A stretch of 64,000 bases of DNA from Planctomycetota bacterium (GCA_029259935.1 JAJDEH010000196.1:1-64000), one strand, 5' to 3'. Shown: positions 27,021 through 36,913, counted from the stretch's first letter. Program-made: numbers and translations. Notes: generated from the sequence alone by a model not told the origin.

Positions 27021-27766
27021 CCGACGCCTTCGCCGCACAGCGAGTAAGTGCTCTTTTGCCGAGCATCTCGTTGTGCGTTGGCAATGTTTCGGTCGAGGAC
27101 GGTGTGATAGTAATCGAGCCGGGTCACCATGTCGTCCAATGAGCCACCGAAGGAGCGGTCTTCGTCCAAATAGATCAGAGGCACCGGCAGCTCGACGATA
27201 TTCAATTTTTCTTGCGCCGCCTGCACCCACAGTTGCAACGGCATGGCGTATCCGGGCTCGTTTAGTTGCAGCTTGCGCAAGGCTTCAGTTCTATAGGCTT
27301 TGAAGCCGCAAAAGGCGTCCGTCAAGTGCAGCTTGAGCCGGTCGTTGAGTTCCGCGGTGATTTCCTGATTCACCCAGCGGCGATCGGCGGGCGGTTGGCT
27401 GTCGCCGTCATGTTTAGTGAGGTATCGGCTGCCCGAGACAATATCGGCTTGCTGACAAGCGTCTACAAATTGCGTGATGCGTTGTGGTTCGTGCTGGCCG
27501 TCGCAATCGATGGTCACCACCACGTCAAATTCGTTTCGAATGGCGTGACAAAAGGCTGTCTTGAGCGCCGCACCGTAACCCTGGTTTTCGGCATGACGTT
27601 CGACTTGAATGTCGCCGCGTGCCGCCAGTAATTCGGCAGTGCCATCCGCGGAACCATCGTCAACGACCAGGATGTCTTGAGAATATCGAGTCACCTCGTC
27701 CAGAACCGCGTTCACGTAACGAGCTTCATTAAAAACAGGCAGCGCGGTGAGAAATCTTCCAGACAT
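27017..27766 (-). CDS. Family 2 glycosyltransferase
   Basis: About 249 residues. LTALPVFNEARYVNAVLDEV opens a GT-A fold, with VVDDGSADGTAELL (nucleotide-binding DDGS) and VVTIDCDGQHEPQRI (metal-binding DxD-like DCDG). The start may be ATG 27766 or the ATG at 27772; neither has a clear ribosome-binding site. It is cytoplasmic or membrane-associated, since no long hydrophobic segments are present. ATGA overlap links it to the next gene. Related enzymes (dolichyl-phosphate-type) transfer mannose or glucose to a lipid phosphate. Confidence 0.9.
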   Translation of the reverse strand: MSGRFLTALPVFNEARYVNAVLDEVTRYSQDILVVDDGSADGTAELLAARGDIQVERHAENQGYGAALKTAFCHAIRNEFDVVVTIDCDGQHEPQRITQFVDACQQADIVSGSRYLTKHDGDSQPPADRRWVNQEITAELNDRLKLHLTDAFCGFKAYRTEALRKLQLNEPGYAMPLQLWVQAAQEKLNIVELPVPLIYLDEDRSFGGSLDDMVTRLDYYHTVLDRNIANAQRDARQKSTYSLCGEGVG

Positions 27767-27850
27767 GAGCATCCATCGGCGGGTTGTACTGGGAAGGGCC
27801 AAAGGCGGCACCCTTCATTGTAGGCTCGGCCAAACCAAGGTCAATGCGCA

Positions 27851-28150
27851 CTATCCAGTGCGGCAACACAGCCACTTTAAGGCGCCGCAGGAGCCAAGCC
27901 AAACTTGGCGGTTTCCTAGTTCGTGGTTCAACTCCGCTAGCGGGACCTTCGAGGTGCCGACATCGTCCGGGTGGCCATCGAAAATGGCTAATCGCCGGTC
28001 GGCAAAAAGCCTTGATCGGACCTCTTCAGCAGACATCTTTTCGGCGCGATTGAAAGTCCGGCAAGATGATCGCATGAAGTCCGCTTGCCAAGAGTACGTG
28101 GCGATCGCCGACAAGCCGCGCATACGGTACTCGTCAAGTTCGGCGAACAT
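27851..28150 (-). CDS. Possible small protein, unassigned
   Basis: A 99-residue frame from ATG 28150 with a protein-like middle (SAEEVRSRLFADRRLAIFDGHPDDVG). No ribosome-binding site is obvious, no family was recognised, and an overlapping plus-strand frame exists. Listed as possible only. Confidence 0.3.
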   Translation of the reverse strand: MFAELDEYRMRGLSAIATYSWQADFMRSSCRTFNRAEKMSAEEVRSRLFADRRLAIFDGHPDDVGTSKVPLAELNHELGNRQVWLGSCGALKWLCCRTG

Positions 28151-28322
28151 CAACCAGTTGTACCAGTCAGAAGACGTTCACTCGCGGCTCGGCCTGACGA
28201 TCCAACGCAGTAGGCTCCGCGGCCGGCAAGCGGCACCGGCCGGGCTGGCGAAACCGTCGGTCGATCGCATGTAGCGTCGCCGACAGCGTGCGAGTTAGCC
28301 GTGTCTCGCTGGGTGGCGCACG

Positions 28323-28363
28323 AAAAAACCCGCTGTTCCACGAAGTGCGGGAAACGCGGGTTT
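28323..28363 (-). terminator. Terminator downstream of tRNA-fMet
   Basis: On the minus strand AAACCCGC (28363-28356) pairs with GCGGGTTT (28333-28326), and the T-run continues to about 28323. It lies about 36 bases beyond the tRNA 3' end in the direction of tRNA transcription. Confidence 0.8.
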
Positions 28364-28398
28364 CTCGGAGGTTGTGGGCATCCTTGAGGATGGCCGAG

Positions 28399-28472
<74 letters not shown>

Positions 28473-28804
28473 TTAGGTGAAGGATTTTATTTTAACCGCT
28501 GGCAAAATGGCGTCGAGGGGAGTGGGTCGCAAATTCAAAAGTTCCACAATTGCCTGCTGTTGGACCTCTAATTCACACATTCGCGCCAATCCATCGAGGG
28601 AATCCTGTTGCCCGCGAATCCAACGACAAGGCTCTCCTGTCGATGCCAGCGTGGTTCTGACGCAACTTGTTGCCCAGCAGGGACTTCTTGCTTGGCGCTT
28701 GGAAATGGTATTGGTAGACTTGCAAAGAGGTTGGAGTCGAACCTTTCTCGTGTCAATTCTTGGCTCTCTTCACAACTCCCTCTACCAGCTTGCGAAGCGG
28801 TTGC
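28473..28804. other. Gap upstream of the NQP-repeat protein
   Basis: 332 bases between the divergent tRNA and the plus-strand gene at 28805. No convincing gene, hairpin or motif. Promoters for both should lie here. Confidence 0.4.
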
Positions 28805-31024
28805 ATGTCTAATTCAGATTCCGATTCGCCGGGTCCGTTGCCTCCCAACAACCCACCTCTGCCGAATCAGCCGCAATTCGCTCTGCCCAACCAACTCGAT
28901 CCGGGGCCGCTTCCCAATCAGCCGGTGTTGCCGAACCAGCCGGTCATTTCGCAGCCACTGACCGCCGCGACGAATCAACCTTTGGCTCCCGCCGCCGCGC
29001 CCGCCACGTTTCCGAATCAGCCGGTCGTCGTGCCAGCGCCGCCCAATCAAACGCCCGCATCGCTTCCCAATCAGCCCGTTTTGGCACCGCCGAATCAGCC
29101 CATCTTTGACGCCAACGATGGCATCAATACCGCGCCGCCACCCGCGCCGGTTGCAGACCCAATTCCTCGACCGGTTGTTCCCAATCAGCCTGTGATTGAA
29201 TCGCAAGCGGGCCCGGCGGACTCAACCGTCGTTCCGAATCAGTCACTAGAGACTGTGCCAGCTTCATCTCCTCGGCCCGCGCCCCAAACACCCGAGCAGA
29301 CTGCGCAAGAGTTGCGGCCAAATATCCCTTCGAAGCCGCCAGCGGATCCCCAGCCGCGCACTCGGGCCAAACGAAAAACTGAAATTCAAAAACCGGCCGC
29401 GGCGCGACAGCCTGACACCGGCCAGGAACCCACGAAGCAGCCGTCGCCGATAAAAGGGAAGCCATCACCACCGGAGGCAAAAACGAAACCCCGTTCGCCG
29501 GAAAAGACGGGCGCTTCTCAGGCCCCACTTCGCGAGAAAGAAAAAGCTCCTCAACAACGAGAGAGCAAGCGTCGGCCGGAGCGGAAATCCTCGTCGAAGC
29601 GGCCTGCCGCGGCAACAACGCCCGTCCACATTGATTCGTCGGTGGAAGTCCCCAGCGATATCAGGAGGAGCGTTCTGCAGACATCGCCTCCATGGCTGGT
29701 GAGCATGTTGATCCACATGTTGGCGATGATCGTATTTGGCGTGGTGGGTTTTGAAGAAGAAATCAAGACAAGGCTAAGCGTTCAGGTTCGCTACGCCGAG
29801 CATTATGGTTTTCAGCTTGATAACAATTCTTACACGCTTGAGCCCGTGAATGTTCCCGAGGCGGGGGAAGCGAGCTTCGCGCCGCTCGCGTCCCTTGATC
29901 CGTTGGCGGCGATGCCCAAGCTGGATACGAAACTGCTGGGAACCACGGCATCTTCCGACGTGGTGGCTCCGATTGCCGGCAATGCTCTCTCGGGCCGCAA
30001 AGAGGGAATGAAGAAGGCGCTCATCGCCAAATATGGCGGCACGAAGACGACAGAATCCGCGGTCGATCAGGGGCTCAAGTGGCTGGCCCGCCAGCAACGC
30101 CGCGAAGGCTCTTGGAGCATGATCGAACCCTACAATGACGCTGCTCAATTGGAGAATCGTTGTTCCGCGACCGCCATGGCCCTGATTGCATTTCAAGGAG
30201 CCGGACATACTCATAAGACAGGCGAATTCAAAATCAACGTGGCCAAGGGACTCAAGGCGCTGTTGGAGATGCAAAGCCGTGAAGGGGATTTCTTCAACGG
30301 GCGAATTCCTGAACACTGGCTCTATAGCCAGGCACAAGCCACCATCGCGATCTGCGAACTTTACGGCATGACCAAAGACGAAGATCTGCGGCAGCCCGCT
30401 CAGTTGGCCATCGATTTCGCGGTTCGCAGCCAAGCCGAGGAGGGCGGGTGGCGCTACGAACCGGGCGACGACTCGGATTTGTCAGTAACGGGGTGGTTTG
30501 TCATCGCGCTGCAAAGTGCGTTGATGGCCAACCTGACCGTGCCGCGCGAAACGCTCGATCGAATCAATGGCTTCTTGGACAATGTCCAGCGTGACGGAGG
30601 CAGCCGTTACGTCTACAACATCCAGGACAGCCAGAACGGACCTACGCCGACGATGACGGCCGAGGGGCTACTGTGCCGCCAATACCTAGGATGGGAGCAC
30701 GACGATCCACGGCTGGTCGCTGGCGTCCAGTATGTCTTGAACAATCCGATCAATTGGCGAACCGACCGCAACGTTTACTACTGGTATTACGCCGCCCAAT
30801 TGATGCACCACATGGAAGGCGATGCCTGGAACCGATGGAACGAGGTGATGCGCCAGGTGATTCCGGAAAACCAACAACAACGGGGCCGCGAAGCGGGAAG
30901 TTGGAGTCCGATCGGCGTTCGCCGCGGTCCGGCGGGCGGGCGGCTTTACGTCACTTGCATGTGTATTTACATGCTTGAAGTCTACTACCGGCATCTGCCG
31001 ATCTATCAGGTGCGGCAGAAGTGA
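28805..31024 (+). CDS. Membrane-anchored protein: NQP-repeat linker plus squalene-cyclase-like alpha/alpha barrel
   Basis: 739 residues. Residues 1-150 are a linker built of repeated (P)PNQPV units, with about a dozen NQP triplets. Residues 150-290 are Pro/Lys/Ala/Arg-rich and basic. One hydrophobic segment, WLVSMLIHMLAMIVFGVVGF, is the only membrane helix. The C-terminal 320 residues form the repeating helix pairs of prenyltransferase/squalene-cyclase-like domains: AVDQGLKWLARQQRREGSW, AQATIAICELYGMT, QLAIDFAVRSQAEEGGWRYE with SVTGWFVIALQSALMAN, TAEGLLCRQYLGWE. Catalytic residues of terpene cyclases were not seen, so it may bind rather than cyclise. The start ATG 28805 is weakly supported. 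Function unknown. Confidence 0.82.
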   Translation: MSNSDSDSPGPLPPNNPPLPNQPQFALPNQLDPGPLPNQPVLPNQPVISQPLTAATNQPLAPAAAPATFPNQPVVVPAPPNQTPASLPNQPVLAPPNQPIFDANDGINTAPPPAPVADPIPRPVVPNQPVIESQAGPADSTVVPNQSLETVPASSPRPAPQTPEQTAQELRPNIPSKPPADPQPRTRAKRKTEIQKPAAARQPDTGQEPTKQPSPIKGKPSPPEAKTKPRSPEKTGASQAPLREKEKAPQQRESKRRPERKSSSKRPAAATTPVHIDSSVEVPSDIRRSVLQTSPPWLVSMLIHMLAMIVFGVVGFEEEIKTRLSVQVRYAEHYGFQLDNNSYTLEPVNVPEAGEASFAPLASLDPLAAMPKLDTKLLGTTASSDVVAPIAGNALSGRKEGMKKALIAKYGGTKTTESAVDQGLKWLARQQRREGSWSMIEPYNDAAQLENRCSATAMALIAFQGAGHTHKTGEFKINVAKGLKALLEMQSREGDFFNGRIPEHWLYSQAQATIAICELYGMTKDEDLRQPAQLAIDFAVRSQAEEGGWRYEPGDDSDLSVTGWFVIALQSALMANLTVPRETLDRINGFLDNVQRDGGSRYVYNIQDSQNGPTPTMTAEGLLCRQYLGWEHDDPRLVAGVQYVLNNPINWRTDRNVYYWYYAAQLMHHMEGDAWNRWNEVMRQVIPENQQQRGREAGSWSPIGVRRGPAGGRLYVTCMCIYMLEVYYRHLPIYQVRQK

Positions 31025-31061
31025 GTTCGTACTTGGCGGGGGCAAAAGTCGAATCTTGAGA

Positions 31062-31164
31062 GGGTGGCTGGGGTTGAGCGTAGCGAACCCCCAGTAAATC
31101 GCGTTCTGGGGGCTCACTCACGTTCGACCCCAGCCACCCAACTCCGTTTTTCAACAGGCTGCTA
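31062..31164. repeat. Hairpin repeat element ending in the shared 20-base sequence
   Basis: GGGTGGCTGGGGT (31062-31074) pairs with ACCCCAGCCACCC (31127-31139), with further pairing inside. At 31145-31164, on the minus strand, lies CTAGCAGCCTGTTGAAAAAC, identical to 20853-20872. It sits between the 3' ends of two convergent genes; the stop codon of the gene at 31162 is the TAG of this sequence. No T-run, so it is not a typical terminator. It resembles half of the 20853-21000 element without the second terminal repeat. Confidence 0.7.
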
Positions 31165-34100
31165 GGTGGCGGCACCCTCGTCCGGCGCGGGCGCGAATTG
31201 CTCCTCGGCGATCTGCTTCAGTCCTTTCAGGTCGAGCTTGCCCGTTCCCAGAATTGGTAGTTCGTCGATTTCAATAAAGCTGTCGGCGGAAGGAATGAAG
31301 ATGTTGGGCAAGCCGGCCTCGGTCAATCCCTTGCGCAGATCGTCCGTTGTTTTTTCAATTCCCCGATGAAGTACGACCAGTCGTTCTCCCTTTTTGGGAT
31401 CGGGCACCGCAGTGACCGCCGCTTGCAAGCCGTCTTCTTCGTCGGCCCCGATGATTCGAGCCAGCGTTTCCTCGACTTGAATGTGAGGCACCATTTCGCC
31501 GCCGATTTTAGAGAAGCGGCTTTCACGACCGGTGATTTTGATGAAACCATCGTCGTCAATCAGTGCCACGTCGCCGGTTTTATACCAGCCGTCCTGAACG
31601 ACTTCATCCGTCAAATCTTGCCGGTCTAAATAACCCTTCATCACGTTGGGACCTTTGATCCACAGCATGCCCGCTTGGCCGGCACCGAGTTCCTCGCCGG
31701 TATCCAAATCGGTAATCCTTGCGCTAACGCCGGAAACCGGCCGGCCCACGGTGCCTAGCTTGTTGTCGACTTGAAAATTGTCGCCCTTGCGGCTTGGCGG
31801 AACATTAACGGACACCAACGGCGAGAGTTCCGTGGTGCCATACCCTTCGACGGGGCGAATGCCGAACTTCTCTTCAAACGCGTCGCCCAGTTCCTCGGGC
31901 AGCCGTTCGGCACCCGTGACAATCACGTCCAGCGAGGCCAATTGCTCCTTGTCGCAGCGTCGCAAATAAGTTCGCAGAAACGTGGGCGTCGCCAACAGCA
32001 GAGTGCCCTGGTTCTTTTGGCAGAGCTTTCCAACTTGCTTGCCGTCCAGCGGGCTAAAGTGGTAGCAGCCTTTGATATCGAGCGCCATCGAGCCCCACAT
32101 GGTCACCGTGTAGCCAAGAGAATGAAAGAACGGCAGAATCCCGACCAACACATCACGCGGATTCAAATGCACGACTTGATCAATCGCTTCAACGTTGTGG
32201 GCCACGTTGGAATGCGTCAACATGACTCCCTTGGGCATGCCGGTTGAACCGGAAGTGAAAATGACGGTCAAAGTGTCGTCGCCCAAGATTTCGTCGAGAT
32301 GCAGTTGCTTGATGAGCCCTTTGGCGGACATCGCATAAGCCTGGTAGGCCGCCACGACTTTGTCTTGTGTCGTCGGGCCCTGTTCGGGGACTTCGCGAAA
32401 ATCTTCCAGATAAATCACTTCGGCATCCAAGTCGAACTGCATCTTGTCCATGACCTTGCGGCTGGTTAACACGTGCTTGATACCGCACATGTTGATGCAG
32501 TGATTCATCCCGTCGGAAGACAGTGTGTAGTTCAAATTCACGGCGATTCGCCGGTCGAGCGCCAGCGCCATATTGGTCGCCAAGCCGCCGATCGAAGGCG
32601 GCAGCAACACGCCCACATACTGTTCGTCGTCTTTTAGCACATGCCGCAGCAGCAAACGTCGCAGGATCAAGCAACGCATCAACAGAGTACCGCCCGTGAG
32701 ATCCGCGCCCGTCGAGTCGGACGCCTTCGATTTCCGTTTGCGTTTTTTACAAGACCGGATAAAAGCGCTCGGCAGGTTGGTGATTTGTTGTGACCGGCTT
32801 TCCACGGCTGCGGCTCCTAAATCTTGAACGGCCCTGCGGATCTGATGGACATCCTTGGGGGCAGTAATCGGTTTCCCGAAGTGGATGGAAATCGGATACG
32901 GAAACCTCTTGGGTATTTTCCAGAAAAATCTTTCCCGATCGTAACTAAAAATACTCCCCCACAGTTCATCAAGATAGACCGGAATCACGGGCGCGGAGGT
33001 TCCCTCGAGGATTTTCAGCATGCCCGGTTTAAAGCCTTGGATTTGGCCGCTGTGGGTGAGGCCGCCCTCGGGAAAGACACCCACTAGTTCGCCGTTGAGC
33101 AGGGCCTCGCGGGCGGTCGCCAAGCCCTTGCGGATCGACTTGGGTCCGCTGCTGATGAGGATTACTCCCCACGACTCGGCCAATCGCTGAAACCAACGGC
33201 TTTTGAAGTTCCCCGCCCAGGCGACCAGCCGCACCGGCCGGGAACTGGTCAATAACAAAAGAGCGCCGTCGATCCACGTCACATGATTGACCACCAGCAG
33301 CGCGCCGCCCCGTTCGGGCAGATTCTCCTTGCCGCGAATACGAATGCGATAAATCGTTTGGCTGGCCAGCCACACAAGAAAGCGAATGCTCGTTTGCGGG
33401 ATCAGCCATAACACGTAAAGTAGGACGGGAATCGTGGCCAAGCCGACGATCAAGAATATCTCGCGGGACGACAAACCTATCGCCTGCAATCCGTAGTAGA
33501 TCACGGCCGAAATCAACATGCCGAAAAACGTCAGAAAGTTGGTTGCCGCCAGTATGGATCCACGGCTCTCGCGCGGACTATTGTGCTGCATGTACGATTC
33601 CAACGGCACGTCAAACATACCGGCACTCACCCCTAGGCCGAACAGCAGGACACAAGCCCATATCAGCGCGGGTGCGATTTGCCTGACGACCCCTGCTTCA
33701 GAATCCGCTGCCACATCAGGGTCGGTCGACGAAGTGTTTGCCACCGCGGCGTCCGTTTCGGCTACCGATGTCTGAGCGCTCGCTTGCACGGGCACGAACA
33801 ACGTCTCTTGAACGGTGAACAACAACACCGCGCCCAGGATGATCCCGCCCGCGCCGAGCGGCAGCAAACCGAGTTCGACTCGGCCGCGCGACAGCAATCC
33901 CGCCAGGACACTCCCCAGCCCCACACCCAAGACGAGGCTTACAAGGAACGGCGTCCGATGAGTTTCCAGGACTCCACCGCTCTCTTGGGAAAACTGGTCG
34001 ATGTTCAATTGCGCCAGCGCGCCAACGGCCCAAAAGAACGCGATGCCCAAGGCGACCCGAATGAGCGCTCGACTGTGCGCCAGCGAATACAGATCTTTAC

Positions 34101-34788
34101 ATGTTTGAACCGGTGCATTCCAGGGAAATCTCCGGCTCGCATTGGCTATCGATAGGCGGCGGATCGCCAGGCTGCAAATCGTGCCTACAACCGCGATGCC
34201 GAGCAACGTGGCGGCGGACACCCACAAGTTTTCCAAGCCTTGGTAACCACTGGCTTCCTTCAGATAGCCTCCCAAAGCCATGCCGATCACGGTTGCCGTA
34301 ATCGTGGACAAACCGAACAGGCCATTGGCCGTGGGGATCTTCTTGGCCGTCAAAATCTCGGGAATGGAGCCGAGTTTGGCTGGAGAGAATAGCGCGCTTT
34401 GTGCTCCCGTCAGGGAAACCACGACAAAGAGGAACCATAATTGGCCGGAAAATATCGCCACGACTCCCAGCAACATCACCGCGATTTCCGCCACCTTGCA
34501 CCAAAAAATGACTTGCGATTTGTCGAAACGATCCGCCAGATATCCCGCAGGCGCTGCCAACACCAAATACGGAATGACAAAACAGATGATGCCCGCCGAC
34601 AGCACGAAGCCCATCTGGTCCGGACGGACATAGTCCCGTCCGATGCCCACAACCAACCAACGAAATACGTTGTCGTTCACGGCGGTCAGAAACTGCGTTG
34701 ATAACAAACCCAAGTAGCTGGGCGACCACAGAGAATCCGATTGCTTCGTATGAACTTGCGCGGTCGAATCAGTTGCCGTATTCGTCAT
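31162..34788 (-). CDS. Fused MFS transporter, acyltransferase and acyl-ACP/CoA synthetase (Aas/LplT-like)
   Basis: 1,208 residues in three parts. Residues about 15-435 form an MFS carrier with 12-ish helices, like the lysophospholipid transporter LplT (LVLAAPAGYLADRFDKSQVIFWCK). Residues 455-650 form a PlsC-type acyltransferase: VVNHVTWIDGALLLL gives the HxxxxD motif and VGVFPEGGLT the FPEG motif. Residues 700-1205 form an AMP-forming synthetase (VIFTSGSTGMPKGVMLTH; YGTTELSPL; WYKTGDVALIDDDGF). The combination recycles lysophospholipid by uptake, fatty-acid activation and re-acylation. In E. coli these are LplT and Aas, two proteins; here they are one. ATG 34788 follows GGAGG by nine bases. 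Between the acyltransferase and synthetase is a linker rich in Lys/Arg/Ser (CKKRKRKSKASDSTG). Confidence 0.92.
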   Translation of the reverse strand: MTNTATDSTAQVHTKQSDSLWSPSYLGLLSTQFLTAVNDNVFRWLVVGIGRDYVRPDQMGFVLSAGIICFVIPYLVLAAPAGYLADRFDKSQVIFWCKVAEIAVMLLGVVAIFSGQLWFLFVVVSLTGAQSALFSPAKLGSIPEILTAKKIPTANGLFGLSTITATVIGMALGGYLKEASGYQGLENLWVSAATLLGIAVVGTICSLAIRRLSIANASRRFPWNAPVQTCKDLYSLAHSRALIRVALGIAFFWAVGALAQLNIDQFSQESGGVLETHRTPFLVSLVLGVGLGSVLAGLLSRGRVELGLLPLGAGGIILGAVLLFTVQETLFVPVQASAQTSVAETDAAVANTSSTDPDVAADSEAGVVRQIAPALIWACVLLFGLGVSAGMFDVPLESYMQHNSPRESRGSILAATNFLTFFGMLISAVIYYGLQAIGLSSREIFLIVGLATIPVLLYVLWLIPQTSIRFLVWLASQTIYRIRIRGKENLPERGGALLVVNHVTWIDGALLLLTSSRPVRLVAWAGNFKSRWFQRLAESWGVILISSGPKSIRKGLATAREALLNGELVGVFPEGGLTHSGQIQGFKPGMLKILEGTSAPVIPVYLDELWGSIFSYDRERFFWKIPKRFPYPISIHFGKPITAPKDVHQIRRAVQDLGAAAVESRSQQITNLPSAFIRSCKKRKRKSKASDSTGADLTGGTLLMRCLILRRLLLRHVLKDDEQYVGVLLPPSIGGLATNMALALDRRIAVNLNYTLSSDGMNHCINMCGIKHVLTSRKVMDKMQFDLDAEVIYLEDFREVPEQGPTTQDKVVAAYQAYAMSAKGLIKQLHLDEILGDDTLTVIFTSGSTGMPKGVMLTHSNVAHNVEAIDQVVHLNPRDVLVGILPFFHSLGYTVTMWGSMALDIKGCYHFSPLDGKQVGKLCQKNQGTLLLATPTFLRTYLRRCDKEQLASLDVIVTGAERLPEELGDAFEEKFGIRPVEGYGTTELSPLVSVNVPPSRKGDNFQVDNKLGTVGRPVSGVSARITDLDTGEELGAGQAGMLWIKGPNVMKGYLDRQDLTDEVVQDGWYKTGDVALIDDDGFIKITGRESRFSKIGGEMVPHIQVEETLARIIGADEEDGLQAAVTAVPDPKKGERLVVLHRGIEKTTDDLRKGLTEAGLPNIFIPSADSFIEIDELPILGTGKLDLKGLKQIAEEQFAPAPDEGAAT

Positions 34789-35257
34789 GGTTTCCAACCT
34801 CCGGTCATTTCCCTATGTACCAGGGCAGACTCGATCAAAGGAAGACTGCCGGACATTGGAAAGGTCGTGGTTGAGCGAAATTGACAACCTGCAACGGCCG
34901 GTGTTATTGCTGACCGGGTGCTATACAAACTGTGTGCCGTTCTGGCCGAATTGAACCGTCAGCCCTAATTTCGAGTATTCAAATCTGGTATGGGAACATA
35001 CCAGGGCCAGACAATAGGCGGGCCAATACATTTTTTGTCGCCCCCTGGACAGCAAATGTCCGACGTAAAGAGGCCGCCAGATTATTCGCCACATGGCAAA
35101 CGCGAGTCAAGGCGGAAACGAAGGATGAAGCAGTCTATCGCCCGGTTTTGCTCTACCTGAAGCGGGAAGCTTCGAATGAGTCCGCCGTTCTGACGCCCGT
35201 CGCGCCCCACCGCAACCTGCCGCAACCTGCCGCAACCTGCCGCTTCCTCGGCGAACG
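34789..35257. other. Gap with a 3x10-base tandem repeat
   Basis: 469 bases upstream of the fused-protein gene and downstream of the DUF1570 gene. CGCAACCTGC is repeated three times at 35211-35240, just past the DUF1570 stop. Open frames here do not look coding. The fused gene's promoter should lie near its start. Confidence 0.5.
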
Positions 35258-36736
35258 CTATTTTTCGTCGCCGTTGGACTTTAGCGCCAGCATGTAGTTG
35301 CGCCATTCCCGCTGGAATTCGTCGAGTGGCGATCCGATCAGTTTCTCGAAACGGACGACGGGATCGGTGGTCGACTGACTGGCGGCGATATAGTCATCAA
35401 GCGCTTCGCCGCCTAGAAAATCTCGCTTAAACGTCAAATAGTAGGCCAAGCCCCAGGAATACAAATAATGTTGTTTGGAAGCGAAGTTGCTGTCGTGGGT
35501 TAGCACATACGCCTCTTCCTGTTTGGTCAGCAGGTCACGCAAGGCAAGTTGCCGCCCCTCCTTGAGGTCGCTCTGTAGCCGTTTCAGCAGGTTGTCGCCC
35601 GGAGCGTCGATTCGTAGCGTATCGTCATCGAGTTGACTGTTTTCAAAGATCTGAGCCAGCCCTTCATTCAGCCAGCGGGGAACATTCGCCCGGTCGTTCG
35701 GATAGACGTGATTCTCCAAATAGGCGTGAAAGGCTTCGTGATATAAACGCCGGAACATGGCGTCGGTGACGTCATTAAATCGTCGATGGTTGCGACGCTC
35801 GATGGCATTGATTTCGCGAATCTTGTCCCAATAAAATCCCGACTTTCGCTCGTCAACGCGCCACTTGGCGCGGCGAATCTGCATTTCACTGGTGATGTCC
35901 GATTTGCTAAATCCATTGCGCTGAAGTTGATCGCGCAGATCTCGCATGCGAGTCGTGAAGCCGGCATCCATTTCCGCTAGGTCGCGGCGAACTTCGGAAT
36001 TCTCGGCTTGAATCTCGTCCAAACGCTCGGCATAGCGTGACAATTCACTGCCGGCGATGATTAGATTTTCCTTGATCGAATAAAAGGCCGGATTCTGGAT
36101 CTGCAAATCGCGCTGATGAAGATCGCGACGATATTCGTCCATCGAACCGTGCATCACGATTTGCAGCTTGTCCTCGCGACGATGCCGGCGCGGAATGACT
36201 TGGGCATACGCTCGAAAAATCTGCTCGATTCTCACCACGCAACGTCGCGTCGTGGCTTCGTCCGCCGAACTGAGCAGATCGAACCAAACTCCCTTGTAGC
36301 GAAATCGCTTCCCGCCATCTTTCAAGACGACGTGCAGCCGAACATCCTCCATGCGACCTGCTTCAATGCGGGCATGGGACTTTTGTTTCAATAAGGGACC
36401 GATTCGACTTACCAGTTGTTCGCGGTCATTCGCATCCAACCGGCTGATACTGGCCACGGACCGCGCTGCATAGGAATGCACGACCAAATACCATCGCTTG
36501 CCCGGAGGGCGTTTCACTTCAACAAACCTCACCCCGTCGGCCGTGTTCGATTGCACCAGACCGAAAAATCTTTTTCCATCCTTGCGGCGGAGTGTTTCCA
36601 TTTTCCAAGCCGAGACCGACGACGCACGATTGGGCGCGGGTCTCTTGGAAGGCGCGGGATCCTCCTCGGCACGAACGCACGGGCAGAGCAAAAGGAAACT
36701 CGCCAGCCAGATGAAAAGCGTTGCTCGAAGGGACAT
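35258..36736 (-). CDS. Secreted DUF1570/gluzincin-like peptidase
   Basis: 492 residues from ATG 36736, with a signal peptide (TLFIWLASFLLLCPCVRAE). RRLYHEAFHAYLENHVYPNDRANVPRWLNEGLAQIFENS carries an HExxH zinc motif (HEAFH) with a Glu in NEGLAQ 25 residues later, which fits a gluzincin metallopeptidase of the DUF1570/peptidase MA type. The first 230 residues and the long charged region (RLDEIQAENSEVRRDLAEMDAGF, likely coiled coil) are family-like in planctomycete proteins. Presumably periplasmic. Substrate unknown. The frame upstream of 36736 lacks protein character. Confidence 0.85.
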   Translation of the reverse strand: MSLRATLFIWLASFLLLCPCVRAEEDPAPSKRPAPNRASSVSAWKMETLRRKDGKRFFGLVQSNTADGVRFVEVKRPPGKRWYLVVHSYAARSVASISRLDANDREQLVSRIGPLLKQKSHARIEAGRMEDVRLHVVLKDGGKRFRYKGVWFDLLSSADEATTRRCVVRIEQIFRAYAQVIPRRHRREDKLQIVMHGSMDEYRRDLHQRDLQIQNPAFYSIKENLIIAGSELSRYAERLDEIQAENSEVRRDLAEMDAGFTTRMRDLRDQLQRNGFSKSDITSEMQIRRAKWRVDERKSGFYWDKIREINAIERRNHRRFNDVTDAMFRRLYHEAFHAYLENHVYPNDRANVPRWLNEGLAQIFENSQLDDDTLRIDAPGDNLLKRLQSDLKEGRQLALRDLLTKQEEAYVLTHDSNFASKQHYLYSWGLAYYLTFKRDFLGGEALDDYIAASQSTTDPVVRFEKLIGSPLDEFQREWRNYMLALKSNGDEK

Positions 36737-36913
36737 CTTCGCGGACTTCGAATGAGCCGGAGTTAAACGCCGATGAAAACTGATTATCCGACGGCCACGT
36801 TGAGAAGACAAGGCAACTCAGATGCATTGACGATGCCACGATACTGGACGGGTGTCAAGGAGATTGCCGCCCGTCGTTGGCCGGTGTCGACGGGATGGCA
36901 GCCCTATTTCGGC

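Larger units (their letters stand above)
27767..28398. other. Gap between the glycosyltransferase and tRNA-fMet
   Basis: 632 bases. Besides the weak small frame and the tRNA terminator nothing convincing is seen. The promoter of the glycosyltransferase operon should be here. Confidence 0.4.

Noticed and set aside
27747..28274. Plus-strand frame of 175 residues
   Set aside because: Overlaps the glycosyltransferase start and has Ser/Arg-rich, non-protein-like composition.
35211..35240. CRISPR-like array
   Set aside because: Three 10-base copies without spacers is a simple tandem repeat.
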